Positions 34,295 to 42,628 of a stretch of 64,000 nucleotides of DNA are shown here, in pieces (position 1 is the stretch's first letter; every line of letters starts with the position of its first letter). Below the pieces are notes generated by a model that saw only the letters and a list, made by a program, of their open reading frames with translations, had not been told where the DNA came from and made no database searches. A program made the translations under genes and the position numbers. Origin of the DNA: Flavobacterium hydrophilum. Lineage in GTDB: Bacteria; Bacteroidota; Bacteroidia; Flavobacteriales; Flavobacteriaceae. The stretch spans positions 992,001 through 1,056,000 of the forward strand of contig NZ_QJHL01000001.1 in assembly GCF_003202405.1 (NCBI RefSeq). The letters run 5' to 3'.

Positions 34295-35029
34295 TTATTT
34301 TTTCTTTTGATTGATAGCACCTTGTTGAATGGTATGAGTGAGTTCATGAGCTAATAGCTTTTTTCCTTGTGCTGAATTTGGATTGTATTTTCCTTTATTA
34401 AAATATATGTCAACCCCATTTGTAAAGGCTTGTGCACCCATTTCCTGACACATCGTGACTGCATTGTCGTCAGTATGAATTCTTATCGGACTAAAATCAA
34501 CTCCGAAGGATTTTTCCATTTCAAATCGTATAATACGATTTAAAGGATTTCCGCCTCCTTTTTTTAAATTATTTTCAATATTTGAAGTTGGTTCTTTCTC
34601 TTCCTTTTTCTGAATTGATCCTTCGTTCGTTTTCTTCTGAACACGTTCCTCTTTTTCTTCAGCTTTCTTTTGAACAGGTTCTTCTTTTTCCTCAGTTTTC
34701 TTTTGGACTGGTTCCTCTTTTTCTTCAGCTTTCTTCTGAACAGGTTCTTCTTTTTCCTCAGCTTTCTTTTGGACCGGTTCTTCTTTTTCTTCAGCTTTCT
34801 TCTGAACAGGTTCTTCTTTTTCCTCAGATTTCTTTTGGACAGGTTCTTCTTTTGACTGCAAAAGCCCTCCGCCAGAAAAATTGTTATTTACAACTTTATC
34901 GGCCACTTTATCAGCCTCTACCTCAAAGCTGTCACCCGTAGTTCCGGTTTTTAGTTTTTTTTGAATTTTTGGTCCAAAAAAAGGAGAAGGAGAGGGGTTA
35001 GCTATTTTTTTGTGTTCAAATTCTCTCAT
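34295..35029 (-). CDS. Second DUF4157 protein with 11-residue tandem repeats
   Basis: A 244-aa protein. The N-terminus has the same lead-in as its neighbour (PSPFFGPKIQKKL and FEVEADKVADKVV). Residues 61-137 consist of seven tandem 11-residue units of the form EEPVQKKAEEK. The DUF4157 domain then follows and ends LLAHELTHTIQQG, with the HExxH site, and the protein stops soon after at NQKKK. It has no C-terminal effector domain. It may act as a scaffold, processing enzyme or short cargo that pairs with the giant DUF4157 protein encoded 19 bases downstream. Confidence 0.8.
   Translation of the reverse strand: MREFEHKKIANPSPSPFFGPKIQKKLKTGTTGDSFEVEADKVADKVVNNNFSGGGLLQSKEEPVQKKSEEKEEPVQKKAEEKEEPVQKKAEEKEEPVQKKAEEKEEPVQKKTEEKEEPVQKKAEEKEERVQKKTNEGSIQKKEEKEPTSNIENNLKKGGGNPLNRIIRFEMEKSFGVDFSPIRIHTDDNAVTMCQEMGAQAFTNGVDIYFNKGKYNPNSAQGKKLLAHELTHTIQQGAINQKKK
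34619..34849 (-). repeat. 33-bp tandem repeats (seven units) in the DUF4157 gene
   Basis: Seven units of 33 bp encode EEPVQKK(A/S/T)EEK; the last unit (EERVQKKTNEG) is degenerate. Alternate units are more similar to one another (for example TTCTTCTGAACAGG versus TTCTTTTGGAC), giving a 66-bp higher-order repeat. This shows recent duplication of paired units. Unit loss or gain keeps the frame. Confidence 0.9.
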
Positions 35030-35069
35030 GATTTATTATTTTACCATTTTTGGTTAATAATTTGTTTAA

Positions 35070-35930
35070 CTAAACAAACTGAAGATTATTCCCAATAATA
35101 CCTTCTTTCTCTAACACGCTTTTGATTTGCTTATACCAATACGGAAATATTTTAGAGAGTCGAAGTTCAATCTCGTCAACAACATATTTTTCATATTTTT
35201 TCATTCCAAAAAAATGCGAATAGCCAATATTATCTGCATATTTTCCCTGCTCTGTTATGTTTTCTCCTTTCAACAGTATTTCAGGATTATTGTTTTTATA
35301 GTTCAATAGCGATGCTAGCGTATATTGTTCTATTAGAATGCAGGTTTCATAACCCTCTTGTTTCAGTTCAGTAAAGTTTTTTTGGTTTTCGACGTATATT
35401 TTCTCCAAATCATAATAGCTTTTTATAAATTCATCGCGGAGATTGAGATTGCTAAAACCAAATATTCCACAACTATAGGAATAACCTAAATTGGTATGCC
35501 AATAAGGAAGATTACGGGTGTATTTGTTGAAAAACTCTACCTGCTTTTTATAATGGATTTCATAAGTATCTTCTTTGCGTTCTACTATTACATCATCAAA
35601 ACTAAAATCTATTTTTTTCTTAATAAATATGTCAGTGTCTATGTGAATAAATGGTTTTGTCTGCAATTCCATAGCATTAATTTTAGATTTCATCCAAAGT
35701 TCTATTCTATTGTTATTCTGTACTTTGGTAACGGCACATGGAAGCATATATAAGAACTTAAATCCTAATTCATCTACATAAAGTTCAATTTCGTCATACC
35801 ACATATGACTGTATAAGACACTTAGGGCGGTCATGTAGATCGTTTCCTTTAGTTTGTCTCCCATTTCCCATCTGTTATTTATTATGGGAAGTACATCAAG
35901 GCTATAAATCATCCTGTGTTGTTGTTTCAT
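35070..35930 (-). CDS. Glycosyltransferase-like protein (DUF6734-like), intact copy
   Basis: A 286-aa soluble protein. The N-terminus MIYSLDVLPIINNRW and the motif FIHIDTDIFIKK in mid-first-half resemble GT-A type glycosyltransferases, in which a DxD pair binds metal and nucleotide sugar. The C-terminus ends LRLSKIFPYWYKQIKSVLEKEGII. It is paralogous to the next gene upstream (35955-36783). I place it near the DUF6734 family from pattern only. It lies in the eCIS cluster between structural and cargo genes, so it may be cargo or a modification enzyme. Confidence 0.55.
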   Translation of the reverse strand: MKQQHRMIYSLDVLPIINNRWEMGDKLKETIYMTALSVLYSHMWYDEIELYVDELGFKFLYMLPCAVTKVQNNNRIELWMKSKINAMELQTKPFIHIDTDIFIKKKIDFSFDDVIVERKEDTYEIHYKKQVEFFNKYTRNLPYWHTNLGYSYSCGIFGFSNLNLRDEFIKSYYDLEKIYVENQKNFTELKQEGYETCILIEQYTLASLLNYKNNNPEILLKGENITEQGKYADNIGYSHFFGMKKYEKYVVDEIELRLSKIFPYWYKQIKSVLEKEGIIGNNLQFV

Positions 35931-35954
35931 ATGTGTGATATTATTACAGTTATT

Positions 35955-36783
35955 TTAAACAATGCCTTCTTTATCTAAGGCACTTTTTACTTCTTTATAC
36001 CAATACGGAAACAGTTTAAAAAGCCTGTTTTCTATTTCCTGAACTAATGTCACTTCTATATTTTTTTTGACCTACAATGTGTGAGTAACCCATTTTATCT
36101 GCCAGCTGGAAATTTTCGAACAATGTTTTTTTCCACAGCAATAATGTTGGTTTAATATTATGATGAGCTAATAATGACGCAAGATTATATTGTTCTAAAA
36201 CAATGCAGGGTTCTATTTTTGCTGTTTTTGGATTATGATTTTTTATAAAAATTTCTTCTAAATCATAAAAAACTTTTAAAAACTGATTCCGAAGTTCCAA
36301 GTCTCTAAAACCTAATACACCGCAGTTAAATGCATATCCCAGATCTGGTTTCCAATAGTCTAAGTTTTGAGTATATTGGTTAAAAAAATCTACCCGATAT
36401 TGGTACATACCGTATAATTCGTAATCGTTTTGTTCAACAATTACCTTATCAAAATCAAAATTTATTTTTTTCTTTATAAAGACATCATTGTCAAGATGCA
36501 CAAAGGGTTTGGTTTGTTTTTCCATCACATCAATTTTCGATTTCATCCAAATAACAGTGTCCTTATTACTGCTAATTTTAGTAACTCTGCAGGGAAGCAT
36601 GTATAGAAACTTATAAGCTGTTTCATCAGCATAAAGTTCGATATCCTGATACCATAAATGGCTGTATAGTATACTTAATGCAGTCGAATAAATTGTTTCT
36701 TTAAATTTATTCCCCTGATTCCATCGATTATTACTGACAGGAAATGCATCTAAGCTGTAAATTATTCTGGGCTCTTCCCTCAT
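35955..36783 (-). pseudogene. Glycosyltransferase-like paralogue with A8 frameshift
   Basis: The frame from ATG 36783 runs to TAA at 36016 (255 aa) and carries FVHLDNDVFIKKK, the same DxD-like motif as its neighbour. Its last about 15 residues do not match the paralogue. At 36061-36068 the coding strand has eight A. Dropping one A restores 275 codons ending at 35955, with LFPYWYKEVKSALDKEGIV, which aligns residue for residue with LRLSKIFPYWYKQIKSVLEKEGII of the other copy. The gene is therefore frameshifted at a homopolymer. This could be a real mutation, slippage-based switching or an assembly error. It overlaps the upstream gene by 4 bases. Confidence 0.7.
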
Positions 36784-37358
36784 AAAATATTTTTTTTAAT
36801 TGTATGAATTAAGTTTTTTTCTTCCAAGAAAGTTACATTGTTATATAAAGAAGCTTTTCGGCTGTGTTTATATAATCGTTTCCATTGATAATTTATTCCT
36901 GCTATTTCCGAGGTTTTTAGATGTATCTCATTGTTATGAAATTTTTTCATTTCATCAAATGAGGAGTGCCATACCATTTTGCCCAAAAGAGGTGATTGGG
37001 TAAGGCCTAATCTCGAAAAATCATTGGGGAAATTATCTACATTTATTTCCTTACCATAGATTTTGAATTTATAAACCAATGTTTCTCCGTTTTTGGTTCT
37101 GTAAAATTTAGAGGTGTATCTCTTTATGTCAACTTTATGCTTAATTGGGTTTAAATCTTCTTCGTTTTCATACATTATGTCCAGATCATTTACGCGCATT
37201 TGATAGTACTGACGAAGGTTCAAATAATCTGCTATTCCTCCACAAAAAGCGATTTTTGACAAATCAAGATTATCGAATACAAATCCAAGCGCTTTTTGCT
37301 GTTCAGTAAGAATATTTTTTTTATCGTATTCTAAAAAAGAGTCATTTTCAATATTCAT
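36780..37358 (-). CDS. Nucleotidyltransferase-like protein
   Basis: A 192-aa soluble protein with a polymerase-beta/MNT-type nucleotidyltransferase signature: CGGIADYLNL, then NDLDIMYE, giving the GG...DxD pattern of the metal site. The middle segment YKIYGKEINVDNFP and the C-terminal SPLLGKMVWHS fit the small single-domain nucleotidyltransferases. It starts 11 bases after the tape measure gene ends and overlaps the frameshifted glycosyltransferase-like gene by 4 bases (ATGA). It may modify a protein or RNA target by nucleotidyl transfer. No partner HEPN gene is near. Confidence 0.6.
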   Translation of the reverse strand: MNIENDSFLEYDKKNILTEQQKALGFVFDNLDLSKIAFCGGIADYLNLRQYYQMRVNDLDIMYENEEDLNPIKHKVDIKRYTSKFYRTKNGETLVYKFKIYGKEINVDNFPNDFSRLGLTQSPLLGKMVWHSSFDEMKKFHNNEIHLKTSEIAGINYQWKRLYKHSRKASLYNNVTFLEEKNLIHTIKKNIL

Positions 37359-37369
37359 ACGTTTAGTTT

Positions 37370-39175
37370 TTACCAGTTAACATATATGATTCGTTTTTTC
37401 CAGGCCAATTTTATGATGCTCAGATTCCAGTTTAATTTTTCTAATAAAACATCCTGTGTTTTTCGCTCTATAATTATTGTGGGACTTTCATCTCCATTTA
37501 CAGTCAGTTTTCCAGGACGCTGCAAGAATTCGTTTTGCAGCAGTTCTGTAGATGATGTTTTCATTATATCCCAATTACTCAATACAGCCTCCAGCATTGC
37601 TATCCCTTCTTTCTTCATCTCTTCAGAGAGTATAATGTTTCTCTCAATAGGTTCAGCTATTGGAATGTTGCATAAGAATTTTTCGAAAGCCATAGCGTTC
37701 TCATAATCCTGTTCTTGTCCTGTAGCTATATAATGCAAAAGGTGCGCGGCAACTTCTGGATCATTTATAGTCTTATCTTTGTTGAGTAGCCTGCAATTTT
37801 CAAAAAGAGATTTCATAAAAGGATGTACCAATAGTAAACCTGCATTTTCAAGATATAATCCGTTACTATCTGTTTCAATAAGATCTTCTTTCTGCTCAAA
37901 AGAAGAATCTTTTTCCGCCATTATTTCTTCGCGTTTGTTTAGATTTTTTTCTGTTGAATCATTTGTCACGGATTCGCTATTTTTATCGTTACGATGGATA
38001 TTTTCATTTTTGTTTTTTAAGAAAATCAAATCGGAGTCGGGTGTGGTTTTTTCCTTATTTTCTTGAATTCGTTCTCTTTTAATTTCTTTTTCTTTTTCTG
38101 CTTCAGGCTCATTTATTTTTGTTTTATCTTCAATTTTTGATTCATTTTTTATCTCTGCTTTATTCTCTATTTGCACCTCATTTGTTATCTCTTCTTCAGT
38201 TTTTATTGGTGCTTGATTTTTTGGAAAAGTTTCGATTCCCTTTTCTTTTTCTTTTAAAATAATGTTGTCTAATTTTTTTTCGATAATCAAAACAACAGCA
38301 TCAAGATTAGCAAGTAATTCCAGTTCGTTTTGGCTCTCAATCTGATTTTCAATTTCTTTTAGAAAAAGTGCTTTGTGTTCTAAAAAGCTGTTTTTTTTAT
38401 GAAACTCAAATACACTGCAAATCAATCCGGAAAGCTTTTTTTTTAAAATTACATCGCTTGTTTCCAAAAGGTTTAAAACAACAATTTCCCACATTAAAAA
38501 TCTCTGATTTGGAATTAATAGATTTTTTGAAACACCGGTTTCAATGTGTTTTTTTATAGCGTTGATTCTGATTATTTTGGCATTGCTGCCTGCCTTATTT
38601 TTTTGGGTTAATATTCCTTTTTTTATAATTGTTACAATTTGGCTATCCTTAAATTGTTTGATAAACCTCGTTCTCACAATTGGTTTTTGGACTGCATTTT
38701 TCCATTTAAAAGCAAAGGTTTCATCATGGAGCATTTCATCAAATGTTGAGTCATCTACTGTTTTGAAATCATTGTTTAAGCTTGTCCACCAGGCATCTGT
38801 GCCTGTTTCCAGAAAATGAAAAAAGCGTTCTATTTCTTTTTCTTGTGGTTTGATGAGTTTATAGCCTTCTAAATTTGTTCCTTCATTTTCAAAAACTTCT
38901 TCAACTTGTTTTGTGATTTTTTGTAGAATTTGCTCTTTAAAATCTTTATAATCCAAATTTTGATTTATGGCAATATCAAGGTTTAGTTTCTCTAATTGTA
39001 TACTGTGCGAAGGGTTTTTCGAATCCAATGCATTGAAGTATTTTTCTAAAGTTGAGAATATTTCCTTTTGTAAAAGCACATCAATATGGTCCTTGAGATA
39101 ATATCCTTTTTCTTTAGAATTGGTATTTATCTCAAGGAAAACTTTATTGATAATATGTTTATTTGAGTCTTGCAT
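37370..39175 (-). CDS. eCIS tape measure protein (Afp14-like, CIS_TMP)
   Basis: A 601-aa protein. The first about 130 residues (HIINKVFLEINTN, QLEKLNLDIAI) and the last about 150 (AGLLLVHPFMKSLFENC, HLLHYIATGQ, EKFLCNIPI) match the contractile-injection-system tape measure family. The middle (about 300-430) is extremely Lys/Glu-rich and probably a long helix. Tape measure length normally sets tube length, so this protein should define the particle size. The start at 39175 overlaps the preceding gene by 17 bases. Confidence 0.92.
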   Translation of the reverse strand: MQDSNKHIINKVFLEINTNSKEKGYYLKDHIDVLLQKEIFSTLEKYFNALDSKNPSHSIQLEKLNLDIAINQNLDYKDFKEQILQKITKQVEEVFENEGTNLEGYKLIKPQEKEIERFFHFLETGTDAWWTSLNNDFKTVDDSTFDEMLHDETFAFKWKNAVQKPIVRTRFIKQFKDSQIVTIIKKGILTQKNKAGSNAKIIRINAIKKHIETGVSKNLLIPNQRFLMWEIVVLNLLETSDVILKKKLSGLICSVFEFHKKNSFLEHKALFLKEIENQIESQNELELLANLDAVVLIIEKKLDNIILKEKEKGIETFPKNQAPIKTEEEITNEVQIENKAEIKNESKIEDKTKINEPEAEKEKEIKRERIQENKEKTTPDSDLIFLKNKNENIHRNDKNSESVTNDSTEKNLNKREEIMAEKDSSFEQKEDLIETDSNGLYLENAGLLLVHPFMKSLFENCRLLNKDKTINDPEVAAHLLHYIATGQEQDYENAMAFEKFLCNIPIAEPIERNIILSEEMKKEGIAMLEAVLSNWDIMKTSSTELLQNEFLQRPGKLTVNGDESPTIIIERKTQDVLLEKLNWNLSIIKLAWKKRIIYVNW

Positions 39176-42100
39176 TAGTTGTAAGAGCTTCTATTTGTAT
39201 ATTTAAATTGGCCACTATAAAATCGATTTTTGGAAACACTTTTAACATGCCTGACAAAAACTTTTTCAATGATCCATCTGTATCGGCATTGAATTTTCTT
39301 TCTATGAAACTTTGAAATAAATTATTGAAAAGCAATGCTGTCGGAACAATCAGTTGTTCAGATTCTTTAAGCAGTTTTGGCTCCTGACATCTTAAAATCG
39401 TATAATACAAGGAAGTATTTAGTGATATGAGTGTTTGTACTGCTGCAGTCAGTTCTGGATTTTCCGAGTTAATAGCACCAGCGACAACTAGAGATATTAA
39501 ATTGAAATGTTCCTGTGTGAATAATTCAGATAATTTATCATTTGACTTACCGATGATGTAACTCTCAAGATCTTTTTGAACTGTGACCAGCCTGTTTTCG
39601 GTTTCAGAAATTAAGCGATTAGTTTCTCTACTGAATTTATTTGAAACAGAAATTTCTTTTAATTTGGAAATCGTTTCAATTGAATCTTTTACAAATAGAT
39701 CAGCATTGTTAAGACAAGTATTTTCTTCAACGGGTTTTCTAATTTCTATTACTTTTGGCCCATCGGTTACAGAACCGCATTTTCCTTCTGCAGTTAATGA
39801 AACGGAAACAGAAGGGTCTTTAAATATAGAAATTGGTCTTGTTATCGGGTCTTTTTTATCCGTTACTATTATTTCAGTATCAATTTTCCAGGTATACGCT
39901 GTGGCATTTAGAGAATTGTTGTTTAAGGTTAGATTTCCAGCCGGGTCTATTGTAAAAGTAAAATCAGCAACAGGAAGCTCTAAAAGTGTAATGGTAAGAT
40001 TAGAGGGTTTGTCGTCTACAAAAATGGTTACGTCTTTGACATCTTTAGGTACATCGCCTGGAACAAACATATATTTTTCTCCTAATGTTACGAGAACTCC
40101 TTCTCCGGAAATTACAGCTCCTTTTACATTAGGCTGAAGAGTAAGCGACACAGGTTTATCGTTTCGACAAAAGGATATTTTGTTTACTAATTTACCATCT
40201 ACCAGTACTTTTGGATCTTCAATTTCAAAACTTACAGGATGCATGATTTGGAAACCGCAGTTGCCATTGTCTGCACTAAGAGTAACATCAAATGTGAATT
40301 TCTTTTGCGATTCACTATCATGCTTGTAGATATGTTTTATTTCTGTTTTGTCATCTGTTATAAGATCGGTTTTGTCTCCAAAATCCCAGGTATATTTATT
40401 ACCGTCAATGTTTTCTCCAGTTACGGTAAAAGTGACTTCGGTTTCGTCAACTGCCGAAGGTTTTGAAGGAACTGCAGTAAAATCGAATTTTGGTTTTTCA
40501 AAAATGGTTATCTTACAATTCGTATCAAAATTATTGACTGTAAAGGTTATCGGCTGACCTATTAGCTCTTTGCTGACTAAGTTTGGATCAAAAACGAGTG
40601 CACCATATTCATTTACTTTTATACCTCCGCTTTGATCAGGTCTAACATCAGCTTTTACAAAACCTCCCGTTGGAGATACTTTAAAAGGCAGAGGAGGAGT
40701 TTTGCTGTCAAAGCAAATTTTATCTACAGGCAAAGTAAGCCCTATATTGTTTTCGTCACAACATAAATACGGTAGTGAAAAATCAGCAACAACCGGATTT
40801 AAAATGGGTATGCCTTCCGCAAATTTTTCAAAGTCACCGGTTAAAGATAGTCTACGGCTTTTATAATAAGGTGTTTTTTCTTCCAGATAGAGCATTATAA
40901 ATGTGCCTCCGGGAGCTACGCCTGCTTTGTGCTCATATCCGTGGTTTTTATTGAGGTAATATTTGGTAAAATATTGGATGGTTTTATCCAGTTCATTAGC
41001 ATTTACTGCCAGAATCATGATATTAAATCCAAGTCCGTTTTCTAATCTAATTTGTTGAATAGCTTTTAGTGCTTCTTTGTAATTACGTCCCTGATGTCCT
41101 TCAATTCTATAAAAATCACTGTCAAGATGTATTTCGAGCGGTTTTTTAGTATTCAATAAATCATCATGGTAACTCACATTGTTTTTTTGTAATCCTAAAA
41201 TGGTTTTATCAAAATCCCAGGCGTTAATAAGTGAATCTGTTACATTGTTGTAAAAAGGAATGGCTTTTTTGCCCAATTTGCCCAATTGTAAAGAAGGTGT
41301 AATTTTTATAACATCATATGAAGAATTGTAATTTTCTAATAATTGCAAACTTCGCAGAATAAGGCTGTACATTTTTTGTCTGGCTGTATTTTCGCCATAG
41401 CATACTTTTATTTCATCTGTTTTTACTTCATCCGCTTTTACCTTTTTCTTTTCTTTTGAATCTATAAAAGGAGCGTCATCATCTGCAAGGCAGTCATGGC
41501 AAGTGGTAAGACTTTCTCCCGTAAGTAAAGGCGATTTGTAAAAGGCATGACGAAATTCAAAACAAGGTTCCTTTTTTATTAATTCGCCCAGCATTAAATG
41601 TTTTGGAAAAGCATTAATATCCGGATAACAATAACTATCATCAATAGTAAGCAAAAGTGCTCTGATTTCGTTGTAAGTATCCACAAGATCGTTAAGCAGA
41701 TCATATCGGTATTGAAAATCTGGTGGAAGTACCGGGTCTCCTTCGAAATTAAATAGTTCGTCTATATTTTTCTGAATTGATTCTAAAACGACTTGCATGT
41801 TTAAGCCTTTCAGCAGTTTGTTGTTGCCTTCCTGCAAATTCTTAACAACATCGTTTTTGAAAATTCCTTTGGTAAAAGTTTGTTTTATGGCATCGAGATG
41901 AACAAAATCTTCTTTTTTAAGTACAATTCTGTTTGATTTTAGGTCTGGTAAATTATAGTATAAATTAGAATAATTGATTTTGTCAATCATACTGTCAAGA
42001 CTTATTATCTTTTTTGCAACGTCTTTGCTGACAATTAAAACTTTATAATTGCCCACAATTTCTAATCCCTGATTGTCACACGAAAGGCTTACGCAAAGAT

Positions 42101-42617
42101 CAGATTCTTTTTCATAGGACTCCAGATACAAAAGAATTACGGCTTCTTTAAACTCAAATTTTGTATTGGCAGGAAATTCTGCTAAAGAAAAATACGGGTC
42201 TTTTTCTTTTTTTTGCTGTTCTTCTGTTAAGAGTTCAAAAAGTGGCAATTGCTTGTTTGACCCATCATAAAAAAATGGTTTATAAGCTGCTTTTGCATTA
42301 TCATAAATTTTGCAATGCGTATAGGTTTTAAAGTCAAAATCGATTTTTTTATTTCCCAATACATCTGCCTGATATAATTTAAAAAGATCACCATCAGTAG
42401 TAACACCGGTTCCCTGCGTTATTGAAATGGTTTTTTTATCCGGATCATAAGCAGGATAAAATCCGCAAACTATACCAACGCCACTCAGGTAAATGCGGGA
42501 TAGGCGATCCTGATTGTCAAAAAAATCTACTACCTCATTAAGGTTTCCTTCTGTAAGTACCTGATTCTTTGTGAATCTTCGGTATTGTGTTGTTATTGTT
42601 GAAAGTTTTGCTGACAT
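39159..42617 (-). CDS. Large eCIS protein with PKD domains (fibre/baseplate-associated)
   Basis: A 1152-aa protein. The N-terminus (ITTQYRRFTKNQVLTEGNL, LSGVGIVCGFYPAYD) looks like a baseplate-attached phage tail fibre/collar start. A canonical PKD domain lies near residues 710-800 (YTWDFGDKTDL), followed by a second beta-sandwich-like region (about 870-940, TAYTWKIDTEI). The C-terminal third is helical. In bacteroidotal eCIS loci a protein of this size with PKD domains is found after the baseplate genes, where it may be a fibre or target-binding part. This assignment is inference. Confidence 0.75.
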   Translation of the reverse strand: MSAKLSTITTQYRRFTKNQVLTEGNLNEVVDFFDNQDRLSRIYLSGVGIVCGFYPAYDPDKKTISITQGTGVTTDGDLFKLYQADVLGNKKIDFDFKTYTHCKIYDNAKAAYKPFFYDGSNKQLPLFELLTEEQQKKEKDPYFSLAEFPANTKFEFKEAVILLYLESYEKESDLCVSLSCDNQGLEIVGNYKVLIVSKDVAKKIISLDSMIDKINYSNLYYNLPDLKSNRIVLKKEDFVHLDAIKQTFTKGIFKNDVVKNLQEGNNKLLKGLNMQVVLESIQKNIDELFNFEGDPVLPPDFQYRYDLLNDLVDTYNEIRALLLTIDDSYCYPDINAFPKHLMLGELIKKEPCFEFRHAFYKSPLLTGESLTTCHDCLADDDAPFIDSKEKKKVKADEVKTDEIKVCYGENTARQKMYSLILRSLQLLENYNSSYDVIKITPSLQLGKLGKKAIPFYNNVTDSLINAWDFDKTILGLQKNNVSYHDDLLNTKKPLEIHLDSDFYRIEGHQGRNYKEALKAIQQIRLENGLGFNIMILAVNANELDKTIQYFTKYYLNKNHGYEHKAGVAPGGTFIMLYLEEKTPYYKSRRLSLTGDFEKFAEGIPILNPVVADFSLPYLCCDENNIGLTLPVDKICFDSKTPPLPFKVSPTGGFVKADVRPDQSGGIKVNEYGALVFDPNLVSKELIGQPITFTVNNFDTNCKITIFEKPKFDFTAVPSKPSAVDETEVTFTVTGENIDGNKYTWDFGDKTDLITDDKTEIKHIYKHDSESQKKFTFDVTLSADNGNCGFQIMHPVSFEIEDPKVLVDGKLVNKISFCRNDKPVSLTLQPNVKGAVISGEGVLVTLGEKYMFVPGDVPKDVKDVTIFVDDKPSNLTITLLELPVADFTFTIDPAGNLTLNNNSLNATAYTWKIDTEIIVTDKKDPITRPISIFKDPSVSVSLTAEGKCGSVTDGPKVIEIRKPVEENTCLNNADLFVKDSIETISKLKEISVSNKFSRETNRLISETENRLVTVQKDLESYIIGKSNDKLSELFTQEHFNLISLVVAGAINSENPELTAAVQTLISLNTSLYYTILRCQEPKLLKESEQLIVPTALLFNNLFQSFIERKFNADTDGSLKKFLSGMLKVFPKIDFIVANLNIQIEALTTNARLK

Positions 42618-42628
42618 GAGAATAGTTT

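Noticed and set aside
34619..34849. Possible CRISPR-like array of 33-bp repeats
   Set aside because: Units are directly adjacent with no unique spacers and stay in frame in a DUF4157 gene; this is a coding tandem repeat.
34582..34941. 119-codon plus-strand frame with Phe/Leu-rich repeats
   Set aside because: It is the antisense reading of the EEPVQKK repeat and has the artefactual composition expected from that.
36780..37358. MNT-HEPN toxin-antitoxin module
   Set aside because: The nucleotidyltransferase-like gene has no adjacent HEPN-type partner; its neighbours are the tape measure and glycosyltransferase-like genes.
39583..40137. 184-codon plus-strand frame inside the PKD protein gene
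   Set aside because: Antisense shadow of a confidently assigned coding region; no protein-like motif or start context.
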